This document shows, one piece after another, positions 48,001 to 57,839 of a stretch of 64,000 nt of DNA. The stretch is from Dromiciops gliroides (lineage: Eukaryota; Chordata; Mammalia; Microbiotheria; Microbiotheriidae). Numbering within the stretch: position 1 is the first letter of the stretch; each line of letters opens with the position of its first letter. The stretch covers positions 168,948,903 through 169,012,902 of the forward strand of contig NC_057866.1 in NCBI RefSeq assembly GCF_019393635.1, given 5' to 3'. Made by a program: the position numbers and the translations under genes. Below the pieces are notes generated by a model that was given only the letters and a program-made list of their open reading frames with translations, did no database searches and had not been told where the DNA came from.

Positions 48001-51000
48001 AGCATTGAATAAAAATGTTTTGATTTTAAGTCAGAATTTACCCAGGATTATGCCAAATAGACTGGCTATTCTGTATAAGGAGATGGGTGAAAAGTGTTTT
48101 TTTTTCTCCCTTCCACATTCAGGAATCTATATTATGACTATCTTTTTTTTTTTTTCTTGAGGGGCAATGAAGGTTAAGTGACTTGCCTAAGGTCACACAG
48201 CTAGTATGTGTCAAGTGTCTGAGACCAGATTTGAACTGAGGTCTTCCTGAATCCAGGGCTGGTGCCTTATCTACTGCACCACCCAGCTGCCCCCATATTA
48301 GTATCTTTCTTGTTGTAAAGGGAAAGAATAGAGCACAACACCTCCAACAACTCTTCTGTAGTTCATTGACTCACCAGGAGAGTCATTTATTAAATAGTTA
48401 ACTGTCAATCTGTTTTGGGACTTATCTATAGTGACTTCAAAAGCTCCTCCCTTTTTACTCTACCCCATGGTTCTGGAACAAAAATATATGGAAGTGTGTG
48501 TGACTGCACTCCGAAGTGAAATATATTGGAGACAACCTATAGAAGGCAATATGCTAACGGGTAGAATTCCATACCAAAAGTATGTTTTGGACGTTGTCCA
48601 AAGGGAGATTAGTTCCTGGAAGAAACTCATTCGAGGGGCCTAATCTCTTATAATGAGGTACCTCAGCATGTAACCTGAGACAGCATTTTAATGAACTTCT
48701 AGTAATTTTTGGATCATCCATTTTTTTCCCCCAGTACTAATCACGACTCTTTAAGAATTTATTATTTTCACCAAATAACAAGCGTTTTAGTATTAGAAGG
48801 ATCTTCAAAGAGTATTTAATACCCAAATAGCAATATTTTCTAAAATTGCCCCCAAAGACATTATGCACGTTTTACTTGAATGTTTCCAGCCATGGAAAGG
48901 CAGCCCATTCTGCTTTTGGAAAGCTTAATTGTTAAGTTTTTAAACATCTCACAAATAAGGGGGCAGGACTATAATTATGTCTTTTTTTTTTTGGTAGGGC
49001 AATGAGGATTAAGTGACTTGCCCTGAGTCACACAGCTAGTAAGGGTTAAGTGCGTGAAACCGGATTTGAACTCAGGTCCTCCTGACTCCAGGGCCGGTGC
49101 TCTTATCCACTGCACCACCTAGCTGCCCCTAATGATATAAAACTAACTGAGATGTTAATATGCAGGAATACTTTCAATTCAGGCTTAGTGATCATGGGAA
49201 CATAACCTGGGTAAGCCATCTCTGCCTCTTTTTCTTGTTCCCCTTCCTTGTTAGCTGGGATTCCATTCGAACCCTAAAGCTGTGGAGTGATTGTCCTTCT
49301 AGTGTGTGAAACAGTTAATTGTCTACCTTTTGACTTAGGCGGGTACCACTGAGGTTAAAAGTGATCATGGTGATGCCAACTGAATTTCTGTGTCTCTTGC
49401 CAGCCTACTTCAAGCTAGGGACTTAGTCTTGGAGAAGATTCACTCAGCATTAAGTTCTGGAAAGAACACTTGGCTTGGAAGCTCATATTTTTGGAGACCC
49501 TGTGACTGAAGTTTCCTGGATGAGAGAGCATATTGCTGGGGGAGTTGTGACCATTCCTCCCAAAATGGAAAGTAAGGACAGATGGGGGCAGAACTGGGAA
49601 GCCTGGTTTTATTCATTTATTATTGGATACTTTTTTATGGAACAAGGATTGGAAGTAGTTACAAATCCTGTATGTGTCTGACTTGACCTGTTTATTTCAG
49701 GAAGAATCAGGGATGCGAATGGGGGAGTGTTTGGGTGGTAAAGAGCAGGGACCATCTGTGTTTTACTTGTTTTATTCCCAAGATAGTACAACATGTATGA
49801 ATTAGTGCTTTATAAATTTTTAATTATGTTGGGGATACCTTGGATGACCTGAAGCTGAATGGTTAACTGGCCTCACAATGGAATAGCTCATATTCTAAGG
49901 AGGCTGAGCTCATAGGAAGCAAAGTTAAACTTTCAATGCATTCAAAAGTCCATCCAGGAGGCAGCAAGGTGGTGTAGTGGATAAAGCACCGGCCCTGGAG
50001 TCAGGAGGACCTGAGTTCAAATCTGGCCTCAGACCCTTGACTTGCTTTATCTACCTGGCTGCCCCTATACATACAATTCTTAGTTCTTTGACTATGGCAG
50101 AAGGCAAGGCAAGGAGGATATAGAAGAATATACCATTTCCCCCAAACTGAGTATCCAAAATAACGTATTTGGCTTGGAGTGAATGATGATTCCTTTTGGT
50201 GGCAGATTTCCTGAGGAGCATAGTATTTTAGAGCTAGAATAGACCTTAGTAATCATCTAGTCCCTCACCCCTCATTTGACAGATGAGGAAACTGAGGCTG
50301 AGAGAGATGAAGAGACTTGCCAAAAGTTGCGAAGGTAGCAGTGAGTGGAAGAACTGTGATTTAAGCCCACTTCTGACTTCAAATCACTCTCTGATCCATT
50401 ACATGATCAAATTTTCCCTGGGCTAATGAGGATTTTTGTTTGCATTATCTTGACAGGCATGAACTGATCAGAGAAGAAGGTGGCCCTAGCAAGTTCTTGG
50501 GAATGAGGAAATACTAGTACATTAATGTGGGATTAAAACAGAAAGGCAAAATGGATAATCTACACAGAGGTAATAAAGACCGGACTATACTTTCCTGGAA
50601 AATGTATTATACCCACGCAGATAAAAGTTTCTTTAAGCGATGAGAAGGAAATGGGTGCAATTGTCAAATGATGGGTGAAGCTACTATATAGCTACTTCTG
50701 GTAACATTAAGACTGAAGGTTTGTCCTCTGATAAAACTTTCCATGTATGAAATGATGCCCCAAGTGCTCCTGTTTACACTCACCAAAGTCATTTTTGCAA
50801 AGGGTTTCCATGATGTCGTTGTCATCATCATTTCTGTTTTTGCAGGCTTCACACACCTTTGGAGCTAGAAATGGGAAAAATAGGGTTTAGTAGGTTTGGT
50901 TAAAAGGGAACAGCAGGTGGCGTTGGGTAACTTTAAAAAGAACTTAACTTTTCCATCCAGTGGTTTGTAGCAGTGTGTGCTTCCCCCAGTACCTCAGCTC

Positions 51001-51881
51001 ACACCTTCCTTTAAGGCTGCAACTGCTCACTGGGTAAATATTGTCTTTTTATAGGGGGAGGAGAACCATTTGTTTCGAGGGGACTAAAAGTCCCCTTTTT
51101 GGTCCATTACTTTCTGAGAGCAGTAATTTGCTGTTCCAATGAATGCCTAATGAATGGGAAGGAAAAGTTGAGTCTCTAAAGAGTAAGATCTAGGAGTCTG
51201 TGCACAATCACCTAAAACCAGAACGAGACCTGGGCAGATCTGGCTCTTTTTCTATGAAAGGTCCCTGAGACGATTCCTTGATGTAGCCTGATTCCTACGA
51301 AGACTTTTGTCTTGAAAGTTCATACCCCAAACAACCAGGGTTTTCTCCCCAACAGCAACACCGAATCTTTCCTGACCACAAATTTGCCAGAAACCCAAGG
51401 CTCCCTCCCCAATCATCTCTTCCCTTCTGCTGGAGGGAGAGGACAAAAGATGCCACTAGAGTTAGATTTTTCCTCCTAGATCAGCAGAGCCCTGAGCTTC
51501 AAGTAAAAAATTCCAAGATATTTTGAAGACCGAAATACAGGGTCAACGTTTGAACAATTCCTGTATGCAAGTACCATTTCCATTGGGGAGACTATACTTG
51601 ATGGATGAATACCTAGGACTTTGTGGGAGGACTGTACTTAATTACATTAGCATACTGGAACAGATTCTGCATTACCTTGCAAATGTAGCCAGCCTGCTTT
51701 TTGTTTTACCCTGAATTTATTTCACATTTAAAAGTAACCTAGAATAGAGTTCTCTCTTTCCTTTTTTCCTCGAATTCAACCCAAATCTGAAAAGCTACTA
51801 ATTAGACTCCATCCGAAGATAAAGCAAGGTGGGCTGTGTAGCCAATCTCTTGTCTCTGAGACTGAAAACTTGCGTGCGTGC

Positions 51882-51918
<37 letters not shown>

Positions 51919-54237
51919 GGGGGGTGGGGGTTGTGGTGTCATGATCATCCCCATTGTCTTGTCTGTTTCAGAAGAGGATTTGGAACTTTTTTTCCTGAGA
52001 AAAAACATTTGGAGCAGCTAAGCTAACTTTAAAAAAACAAACAAAAAACAAAGGCAATAATTTTTCCTCCAGGCACTAACATTTTAAATCGTATTTATTC
52101 ACAGTGTCTCTAAAGTATATGTTGAATTGGTGATTGTCACTAATGTATACTTGAGTTTTCTTTAGGAAGCTGTTTGTGAGTCCTAGGAGGCAGAGACCAC
52201 TTATGATCCTTTATCATGTTAGCTACATACACAGCAAAAAACACATATCTGAGCATATAAACTTCATTTTTGGAAGGCAAAAAGACCTTAGTGGAGAAAT
52301 GGACAGCCCAGAACACGAGGGAGAGAGTGTAAGTAATACGAACCAAAAGCAACAGAAGGAACCACAACATTTCCATTAAAGCTCTAGGAATGTATATAAA
52401 ATGTTACTAACCTGCATTGGTTGGTCTATGGTATATGTTGGACAAATGCTTGAAAAATGCCAAACATTTGCAGTAAATTAGAAATCTAACCAATAAGATG
52501 ATTGCAAACTCCCGATGCATGCCAGGAAACACTGCTAAGCAACTTTGCATTTTCTTTAACTAATGATGGCTGTAGAAAGCAATTAGAGATTGAAAAGGAG
52601 ATCCTGCTGAACGCCCTGAAAGGGATTAAGGAGTCCCCTTGCCATCCCTTGAGGAGCCCAAATCAGTTCAGGCACATTGTCTATTTTTTCCTTTTGGGAA
52701 AAATATCAAGAGCCCATGAGGTTTTCATTGCTTTGATGGTTTCTGCACAGGAACTTTTCCCCCCTGTTTTTAAAAACTTGGGAAACTCTCTTTTGCATGA
52801 TTTTCCCCAGTTAATTAAAACCAGCCCTCAGATAAAAGCAGATAGTGGTAGAAAGATTATTCCCTGAAGACTCCTTTGTGCCCTCTTCACATATTTCTTC
52901 TTTAACCACCTTTTACCCAAACACTGTGCATTTTCCCCATCTCCTTCTTCCAATTGCCCCTTTGTAGGAAAACTAACTCGGATGCAATGGACGGCTAACG
53001 TGCCCTTTTTTGAGCTTCCTGCAGGGAGCAATTTCTGACTTTATTTCCATGATACAATATTGAAATGGACAAAAAAGTGCCTGTTAAGGTAAAATCGAGG
53101 TGAATATTTGCTTCTACAGATTTTGTGATGGGGACTGGAATTATAACCAATGGCAATATTGCACTGACTGTAAACACCTGTGGAAGCTTGCTCCTTCCTT
53201 CTTTCCTTCCTTCCTTCCTTCCTTCCTTCCTTCCTTCCTTCCTTCCTTCCTTCCTTCCTTCCTTCCTTCCTTCCTTCCTTCCTTCCTTCCTTCCTTCCTT
53301 CCCTCCCTCCCTCCCTCCCTCCCTCCCTCCCTCCCTCCCTCCCTTCCTTCCTTCCTTCCTTCCTTCCTTCCTTCCTTCCTTCCTTCCTTCCTTCCTTCCT
53401 TCCTTCCTTCCTTCCTTCCTTCCTTCCTTCCTTCCTTCCCATACTCAGAGGAGGGGGGGTATCCACAGCCCTCTCACTTTATGCTTCACGGCTAGGAAAA
53501 ATCACAGCGTCACCTCTACCCGAGTGAGATGGGAGAACAAGAGTCACCTAGCCTGATCTGGTACCCGATCAGGTTATTTGGGGTCGGGAGGGATCTAGCA
53601 GAGCAGCCTGACGCCTCTTCACTGCAGACTCTACCGGAGAAGAGGTGGGGAGGGCACAAAAGTCTGGGAGCTTGGGGGGTGAGTTGCACCTCCTTCTCAT
53701 CTGTTGGGGACTACTGGGGGGGGCGGGGCTCTTACCTTCCTCAGTGGCCGGCAAGAGGTGGTCGCTGCTGGCCAGAGGGATGCACAGGTCGTTGTCCAGA
53801 GGAAAGCGGTCACACTCCAGCATATCTGGCCAGGGGAAGCCGAAGGCGGACATGACCGGGGCGCAGCGGTCTTTCACCTGCACGCACAGCGAATGGCAGG
53901 GTTGAATGGTCTCGTCTAGGTCATCGAGGCAGACTGGGGCGAAGAGCGAGCAAAGGAACTTCTTGGTGTCCGGGTGGCACTGCTTCATGACGAGCGGGAT
54001 CCAGGCGCCCGCCTGTTCCAGCACCTCCTTCATGGTCTCGTGGCCCAGGAGGTTGGGCAGCCGCATGTTCTGGTACTCGATGCCGTGGCACAGCTGCAGG
54101 TTGGCGGGGATGGGCTTGCAATTGCTTCTCTTGTAGGAAAAGTCGGGTTGCCCGAAGAGGAAGAGTCCACGAGCGGAGTCCAGGCAGCAGTGGGAGGCGA
54201 GGAAGAGCAGAAGCAGAGAGCCGGGCCCCTGAGGCAT
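44749..54237 (-). CDS. SFRP2: SFRP2, secreted frizzled-related protein 2 (whole gene, 3 coding exons)
   Basis: Secreted modulator of Wnt signalling that binds Wnt and Frizzled outside the cell. The coding sequence is join(54237..53736, 50864..50784, 45053..44749) on the minus strand: 502+81+305 nt = 295 codons plus stop, the length I know for mammalian SFRP2. Order: signal peptide about 1-24; frizzled cysteine-rich domain about 35-155 with ten cysteines (40, 50, 87, 96, 103, 114, 118, 125, 142, 152); linker; netrin-like domain about 172-295 with six cysteines (172, 175, 190, 245, 247, 295). Both introns are phase 1 with GT-AG ends. There is no frameshift or internal stop. Compared with my memory of human SFRP2 only a few residues differ (P2, D20, L147, R178). 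I know of no other family member with this sequence. Confidence 0.97.
45990..46180 (-). mobile_element. MIR-like fragment in SFRP2 intron 2
   Basis: TTTACAGATGTGGAAACTGA, GGCCCAGATGGGTCAAGTCA. Confidence 0.5.
46419..46565 (-). mobile_element. Poly(A)-type marsupial SINE in SFRP2 intron 2
   Basis: Same strand as SFRP2. Duplication CAGGATTATT (46409-46418 and 46566-46575). Tail is GTTT repeats. Confidence 0.87.
46625..46795 (+). mobile_element. MIR-like CORE-SINE
   Basis: TCTCAGTTTCCTCATCTGTA, AATGAGAGACTCAGGCTAGA, TGACCTCTAGGATCTCCTCT. Confidence 0.65.
48142..48294 (-). mobile_element. Poly(A)-type marsupial SINE in SFRP2 intron 2
   Basis: T-run followed by GAGGGGCAATGAAGG and body; flanks ATATTATGACTATCTTT and ATATTAGTATCTTT resemble each other. 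Confidence 0.85.
48981..49129 (-). mobile_element. Poly(A)-type marsupial SINE in SFRP2 intron 2
   Basis: Full-length body with T-run; duplication not clear. Confidence 0.85.
49956..50066 (+). mobile_element. SINE with inverted head fragment (foldback)
   Basis: Plus-strand head and body to CTCAGACCCTTGACTTG, then directly GCTTTATCTACCTGGCTGCC, which is the reversed SINE head. The usual tail is absent. Confidence 0.7.
50215..50400 (-). mobile_element. MIR-like fragment in SFRP2 intron 2
   Basis: TCATTTGACAGATGAGGAAA, CTGAGGCTGAGAGAGATGAA; about 400 nt from exon 2. Confidence 0.55.
50784..50864 (-). CDS. SFRP2: SFRP2 coding exon 2 (linker and first NTR cysteines)
   Basis: An 81-nt exon that adds 27 residues, APKVCEACKNRN through ETLCKNDF. 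Acceptor TTTCTAG precedes it and donor GTGAG follows (50783-50779). It supplies cysteines 172, 175 and 190, the first three of the netrin-like domain, and an acidic stretch (DDDND). It is too short for ordinary open-frame detection and was found from the expected SFRP2 sequence. Phase is 1 on both sides, so skipping it would keep the frame but remove three NTR cysteines. Confidence 0.95.
51870..51918. repeat. GTGC then GT microsatellite in SFRP2 intron 1
   Basis: Three GTGC units followed by about 17 GT units and a G-rich end. Confidence 0.93.
53196..53439. repeat. TTCC/TCCC microsatellite in SFRP2 intron 1
   Basis: About 60 tetranucleotide units; TTCC blocks flank a TCCC block near 53300-53343. 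The plus strand is pure pyrimidine, so the SFRP2 transcript is purine here. Confidence 0.95.
53736..54237 (-). CDS. SFRP2: SFRP2 coding exon 1 (signal peptide and frizzled domain)
   Basis: Encodes residues 1-167 and the first base of codon 168. The start ATG is at 54237-54235 in the context CAAGATGC, with A at -3. It is followed by a hydrophobic signal peptide (LLLLFLASHCCL) and the complete ten-cysteine frizzled domain, including LCHGIEYQNMRLPNLLGHE. The exon ends GAGGAAG and is followed by the donor GTAAG at 53735-53731. The frame stays open past the donor into the intron, but similarity to SFRP2 stops exactly at the splice site, so the end is set by the donor. The exon lies in a CpG-rich island. 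Confidence 0.97.
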
Positions 54238-54520
54238 CTTGGGCTACTCGACCTCGGAAAGGGTTCTAGCAAAGGGGAAAAAGCAACTGCGACCTCCTAA
54301 GCAACCCCACTCTCCCCCCGCCCCCTCGACCCGAGCTCTCCGCGCCGCTGGTCAGATTCAAGGAACTAAGCAGTGGCAGGGGGGAGGAGGAGCAGGAGGG
54401 TGGGAAGGGGCGCGGAGAAAGAGACGGCGAGGGGCGTTCTGGGGGCCTCCTTAGACCTCATTCAGTTTGGGAAACCACTCGGGGTTCGGAACCGGTGGCG
54501 GCCGCCGGATCGGGTGCTAG
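54238..54520 (-). other. SFRP2: SFRP2 5' UTR (inferred)
   Basis: Sequence between the SFRP2 start codon and a start site expected about 30 nt downstream of the TATA-like motif at 54543-54550. It is GC-rich with no splice acceptor that demands a further upstream exon. The transcription start is inferred. Confidence 0.45.
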
Positions 54521-54539
54521 GGGCCAAACAAGCTATCCT

Positions 54540-54615
54540 GGCTTTTTTATGCAAATCGAGGTGGGGAGGGGAGAAAGGGAGGAGCCTTTCGCTGGTAATC
54601 CGAGGAGGATTGGTC
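54540..54615 (-). promoter_or_regulatory. SFRP2: SFRP2 core promoter: CCAAT, octamer and TATA-like motifs
   Basis: Read on the minus strand, a CCAAT pentamer (54613-54609) is followed about 50 nt later by ATTTGCAT (54556-54549), a perfect octamer of the POU-factor type. This overlaps ATAAAAAA (54550-54543), a TATA-like stretch. The order and spacing fit a TATA promoter starting near 54515-54520, about 280 nt before the SFRP2 ATG. Factor binding is inferred. Confidence 0.55.
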
Positions 54616-55349
54616 ACTAGTTCTGGGGCTGCTTTTCTTGGGGGTGGGGAGGGTGATGTTGGGGGTTTTCTAGTTGGAAATTCTTAACGGCCCCCACCTC
54701 ACCCCACCCTTTGCCCCAAACACACGAAGTACTCCCCAGTTCTTGTTCTCTAATTGTTTCAAACAAACAGCCCCACTCTGAGCGCAAGCCCCCCGAACAA
54801 AGAGCTAGGCAATGGAGCGCGCGCGCTGCGGACCTCAGCGTTCCCGGGAGGCGGACAGAGCGCGCGGAGCCCGCCGTCCTCCCCAGGAGTTTTTTACGAG
54901 GCAAGTGGCCCCGCCACCGCTGGGGTCACCAGGGCTGAATCAGTTTCTGCCCTCCCCCCTCCCCGCTAGCAAAGGGCGAGCCTCGGTCTCCGGTCAAACC
55001 TGGGTGGTAAGGAAGGGATTCTTTCAGAGAATTGCGCGTTGGTTTGGGGAGATCTGAGCAGCTCCCGCCACCCTCCAGATGGAGAGGGGCTGCAGGCGAG
55101 GCGAGGCAAGGAGAGGCGACGAGCTGCTTTGTCCAGCCTGGCTCAGACCCCTGATCCCTGTGCACAGCTTAGTCCGGCCTAACCCAGTCTATCTGAGGAG
55201 GGTGCTCCACCTCTCCTTTCTATGGATCTCCAAAGTAAAAAACTCTGCTGTCACATCCCGGCCAAAGTGTTAATCTGCCGCCCTCCCCCCCCCCCCTTTC
55301 TGGAGGAAGCGTAAGAAAAATCTCTGTGGTGATTGTTTTGAATAGGACA

Positions 55350-55510
55350 TGCGTTCATAGATTGAGTGCGGGAAGGTATCCTAGACGTCATCTAGTCCAA
55401 CCCCTACATTTCACAGAGAAGAAAACTGTGACAAACGTGTAATGACTTGCCCCCAAGTGGCAAAGTCAGAATTTGAACTCATGGCTTTGAGACCAAGTTG
55501 AGAAGATTGA
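55350..55510 (-). mobile_element. MIR-like fragment upstream of SFRP2
   Basis: CATCTAGTCCAACCCCTACA, CAGAGAAGAAAACTGTGACA. Confidence 0.45.
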
Positions 55511-56064
55511 TTACCTGGGGAATGGAATGCCTACCGTCATGATTTAGTGGCAAGAATGCTAGATTTGGGGACCTGTGTTCGAATATCATCACATCGTCTA
55601 TTTATGATATGTGACCTTTTCCCTCATCTGTAAAAGGGGGGTGGGCCTAGATTATCCAGAAAATTATCTCCCTTTTCAAACTTCATTTGGTCGGTGGAGA
55701 TTCCTCTCCGACCAGTAGAAGTGCCCTCACTCTTATGGAATAGGTAGAGCAACCTGGGGAAAACCGAGCCTGCAAAGTGTGAAAATGGAAAACTAATGAT
55801 GGACAGAGTCCGAACTGGAAGAATTTTGAGGGTCAGACATTTTCTCCCTTCCGCTTCTGACAACACAATCTTACTACCTCTTTAAAAATGATTCTTCTTC
55901 TCCTTGAGATTTTTTTTTTCTTTCTAATTAAATGGATAAACCTGTAGAGCCACTAAGCATCAGATATATGCCCATTGTTCTTAAAATCGATATCCCTTTG
56001 CAAGTTGGGAGAGCTAATGAGATCAGGTGTGACACACTGAATATCAGCTTAAAATTGCACAGTC

Positions 56065-56210
56065 TGGCAGCTAGGTGGCGCAGTGGATAAAGCACTGCCT
56101 TTGGATTCAGGAGGACCTGAGTTCAAATTTGACCTCAGACACTTGATATTTATTAGCTCTGAGACCATGGGCAAGTCACTTAGCCCTCATTGCCCTGCAA
56201 AAAAAAAAAA
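56065..56210 (+). mobile_element. Poly(A)-type marsupial SINE
   Basis: First SINE upstream of SFRP2. Duplication AAAATTGCACAGTC (56051-56064) against AAAATTGCACTGTC (56211-56224). Confidence 0.9.
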
Positions 56211-56694
56211 AAAATTGCACTGTCCTTGAAAATATTTCATCAGTTTAATTGAACAACTCCCTGTGATCCACGCAGGTGTCCCACTGATCCAGTAGAAGAT
56301 AACCTCCTTGTGGGCAAAGAATTTATATAATAACCATTGCTTTGCTGATATGTTTTTTCTTTCAGCAACTTCATCGAAGTGGGGATCTCCTGGTGTGGAA
56401 ACTCCTCACATCAGTGCAGATTCTCAGCAGTTTTGTAACTTAGAGCCTTATAGTGTTGTCTGGGGGCACTGAGAGGTTAATTGAATAGTCCCTGGTCCCA
56501 CAACTAATAAATATATGCCAGAGGAAGGGCATAACCCAGATCTTCTGGTATCTACAGCCATCTTTTTTATACACCTCTGTGTGAGGCTGCCTGCTGCACA
56601 TATTGTGTACTTAATTTAAAAAAAAAGTTTAATTGACTTGAAGTTACTTAAAATAGCTGTTTTTAACCGAGAAGCTAAATTTTAAGTTTCTGTT

Positions 56695-56880
56695 TTAGTG
56701 AAGAGAGTTTTCAACTAGGCATCAGTAGTTCTGGGTTCTAGTTCCAGTTATAACACTCATAGCCAGGACTATGACTCTGGGCAAGTCTCTTTTATTTCTC
56801 AGTTTCTTGCTCTGTAAAATGGGGCATAGCAACGCTTATCTGATGGTTCTTTTGTTTGTGAAGATAAAATCCTATATGTA
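56695..56880 (+). mobile_element. MIR-like CORE-SINE
   Basis: AGGACTATGACTCTGGGCAA, CAGTTTCTTGCTCTGTAAAA, TTATCTGATGGTTC. Confidence 0.55.
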
Positions 56881-56884
56881 GAGG

Positions 56885-57055
56885 TATAGCATGGTTTTGT
56901 GCCAAGTTCACTGGATTTGACTCAGAGAACCCTCGAGACTTAATACTTGTGCTACTTTGGGCAACTTATTTCCCCTGTCTTTGTTTCAGTTTTCTCATCT
57001 GTAAATCAAGGGAGTTAGAGTAGGCAATCTCAAAGGTTTCTTCTGGATGAAAGTA
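56885..57055 (+). mobile_element. MIR-like CORE-SINE
   Basis: TGTGCTACTTTGGGCAACTT, CAGTTTTCTCATCTGTAAAT. Confidence 0.55.
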
Positions 57056-57119
57056 TTATTATTCTATCATATTTGCCAAAGCACTCTGTAGACTCTTCAG
57101 AGCTATAAGGTAGGCTCTC

Positions 57120-57830
57120 CACTTGGCTAGGCCACCACCTTGGTTAAGACCCTCATCATCTCTCACCTGGACTATTACAATAATCCAACTGGTCTCTCTT
57201 TTCTCCAATCCATTCTGCACACACAAAAGTCGGTAGAGCAATTTTCCCAAGACACAGGCATGACTGTCAGGCCTCTGCTCGTTGTCTTTAGGAGAAGATA
57301 CAAAGGCCTCTGGCACTTGAAGCTCTTCACAGCCTTCTTCTTTTCCATGGGTACAATCCAAGAAGTCTCCCTGCTGTTCCTCACACAGGACTCGTTTCTC
57401 TTGCCTCTGTGCCTTCGTTTAAGCTGTCACTCCATGCCATGCTTGGAATGCACTTCTTACCACTTCCAGACAGTAGGATCCCTAACTCTTATGGAATTCC
57501 TAGCTCCTTCCTTCGGTGTTGATTTGGCTGCTGCCCAGTGCTGAAAGAACTAACAGGACGAGGTAAGCCCTGAGTGGTGGCTTGCTTGTCTTCCCTTTCT
57601 ATAGGAGCCCTTTCCTGATTCCTTTTTCCCACCCCAGTTAGGACCGTTAGCTTCCCTCCAGTTAACTTGCACTTATTTTGTATATGGATTAAAAAATTTT
57701 TCTCGTATATTTAAACATTGTTTTCCCCCAACGGAGGACACCCTTTGAAGGCAGGGGCTGTTTATTTTTTGTCTTTTCCAGTAGCTCCTAGAACAGTGCC
57801 TGAGCTTAATAAATGCTTGTTGTTGTTGAT
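57120..57830 (+). mobile_element. L2 LINE, ORF2 end and 3' UTR
   Basis: A decayed coding part reads LVKTLIISHLDYYN, the L2 C-terminal block, from about 57138. It ends with CTCCTAGAACAGTGCCTGAG, CTTAATAAATGCTTGTTG. Confidence 0.75.
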
Positions 57831-57839
57831 GATGATGGT

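Larger units (their letters stand above)
45054..50783 (-). other. SFRP2: SFRP2 intron 2
   Basis: A 5730-nt phase-1 intron with ends GTGAG and ATAG. It carries four poly(A)-type SINE copies (46419-46565, 48142-48294, 48981-49129, 49956-50066) and several MIR-like fragments (45990-46180, 46625-46795, 47850-48000, 50215-50400). The stretches 45060-45985, 46800-47845 and 49135-49950 show no repeat or gene I can name. Confidence 0.9.
50865..53735 (-). other. SFRP2: SFRP2 intron 1
   Basis: A 2871-nt phase-1 intron with ends GTAAG and CTAG. It contains no SINE. Its main landmark is a 240-bp TTCC/TCCC tract at 53196-53439, about 300 nt inside the donor. A GT tract lies at 51870-51918. The remaining sequence (about 51.0-53.1 kb) looks single-copy. 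The open frames in it, such as 52502-52867, match nothing I recognise. Confidence 0.9.
53730..55270. promoter_or_regulatory. CpG island over SFRP2 promoter and exon 1
   Basis: CpG-dense, GC-rich DNA in an otherwise AT-rich, CpG-poor window. The densest part is 54810-54880, which includes a run of alternating GC. It spans exon 1, the 5'UTR and about 700 nt upstream. Open frames appear here in every phase because stops are rare. Confidence 0.8.

Noticed and set aside
52502..52867. 121-codon frame in SFRP2 intron 1 as an alternative exon
   Set aside because: Lies on the opposite strand to SFRP2 and has no recognisable domain.
53041..53556. Frames of 115-143 codons on both strands, FLPS- and KEGR-type repeats
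   Set aside because: Translations of the TTCC/TCCC array in SFRP2 intron 1, open in several phases and both strands.
53645..54300. Plus-strand frames antisense to SFRP2 exon 1
   Set aside because: Shadows of a GC-rich conserved exon; no independent start, splice or domain evidence.
54711..55273. Several short frames upstream of SFRP2
   Set aside because: CpG island with few stop codons; frames overlap in all phases and match nothing known to me.
57140..57544. 134-codon plus-strand frame as a gene
   Set aside because: The start reads as the L2 ORF2 C-terminal block and the region ends in an L2 tail.
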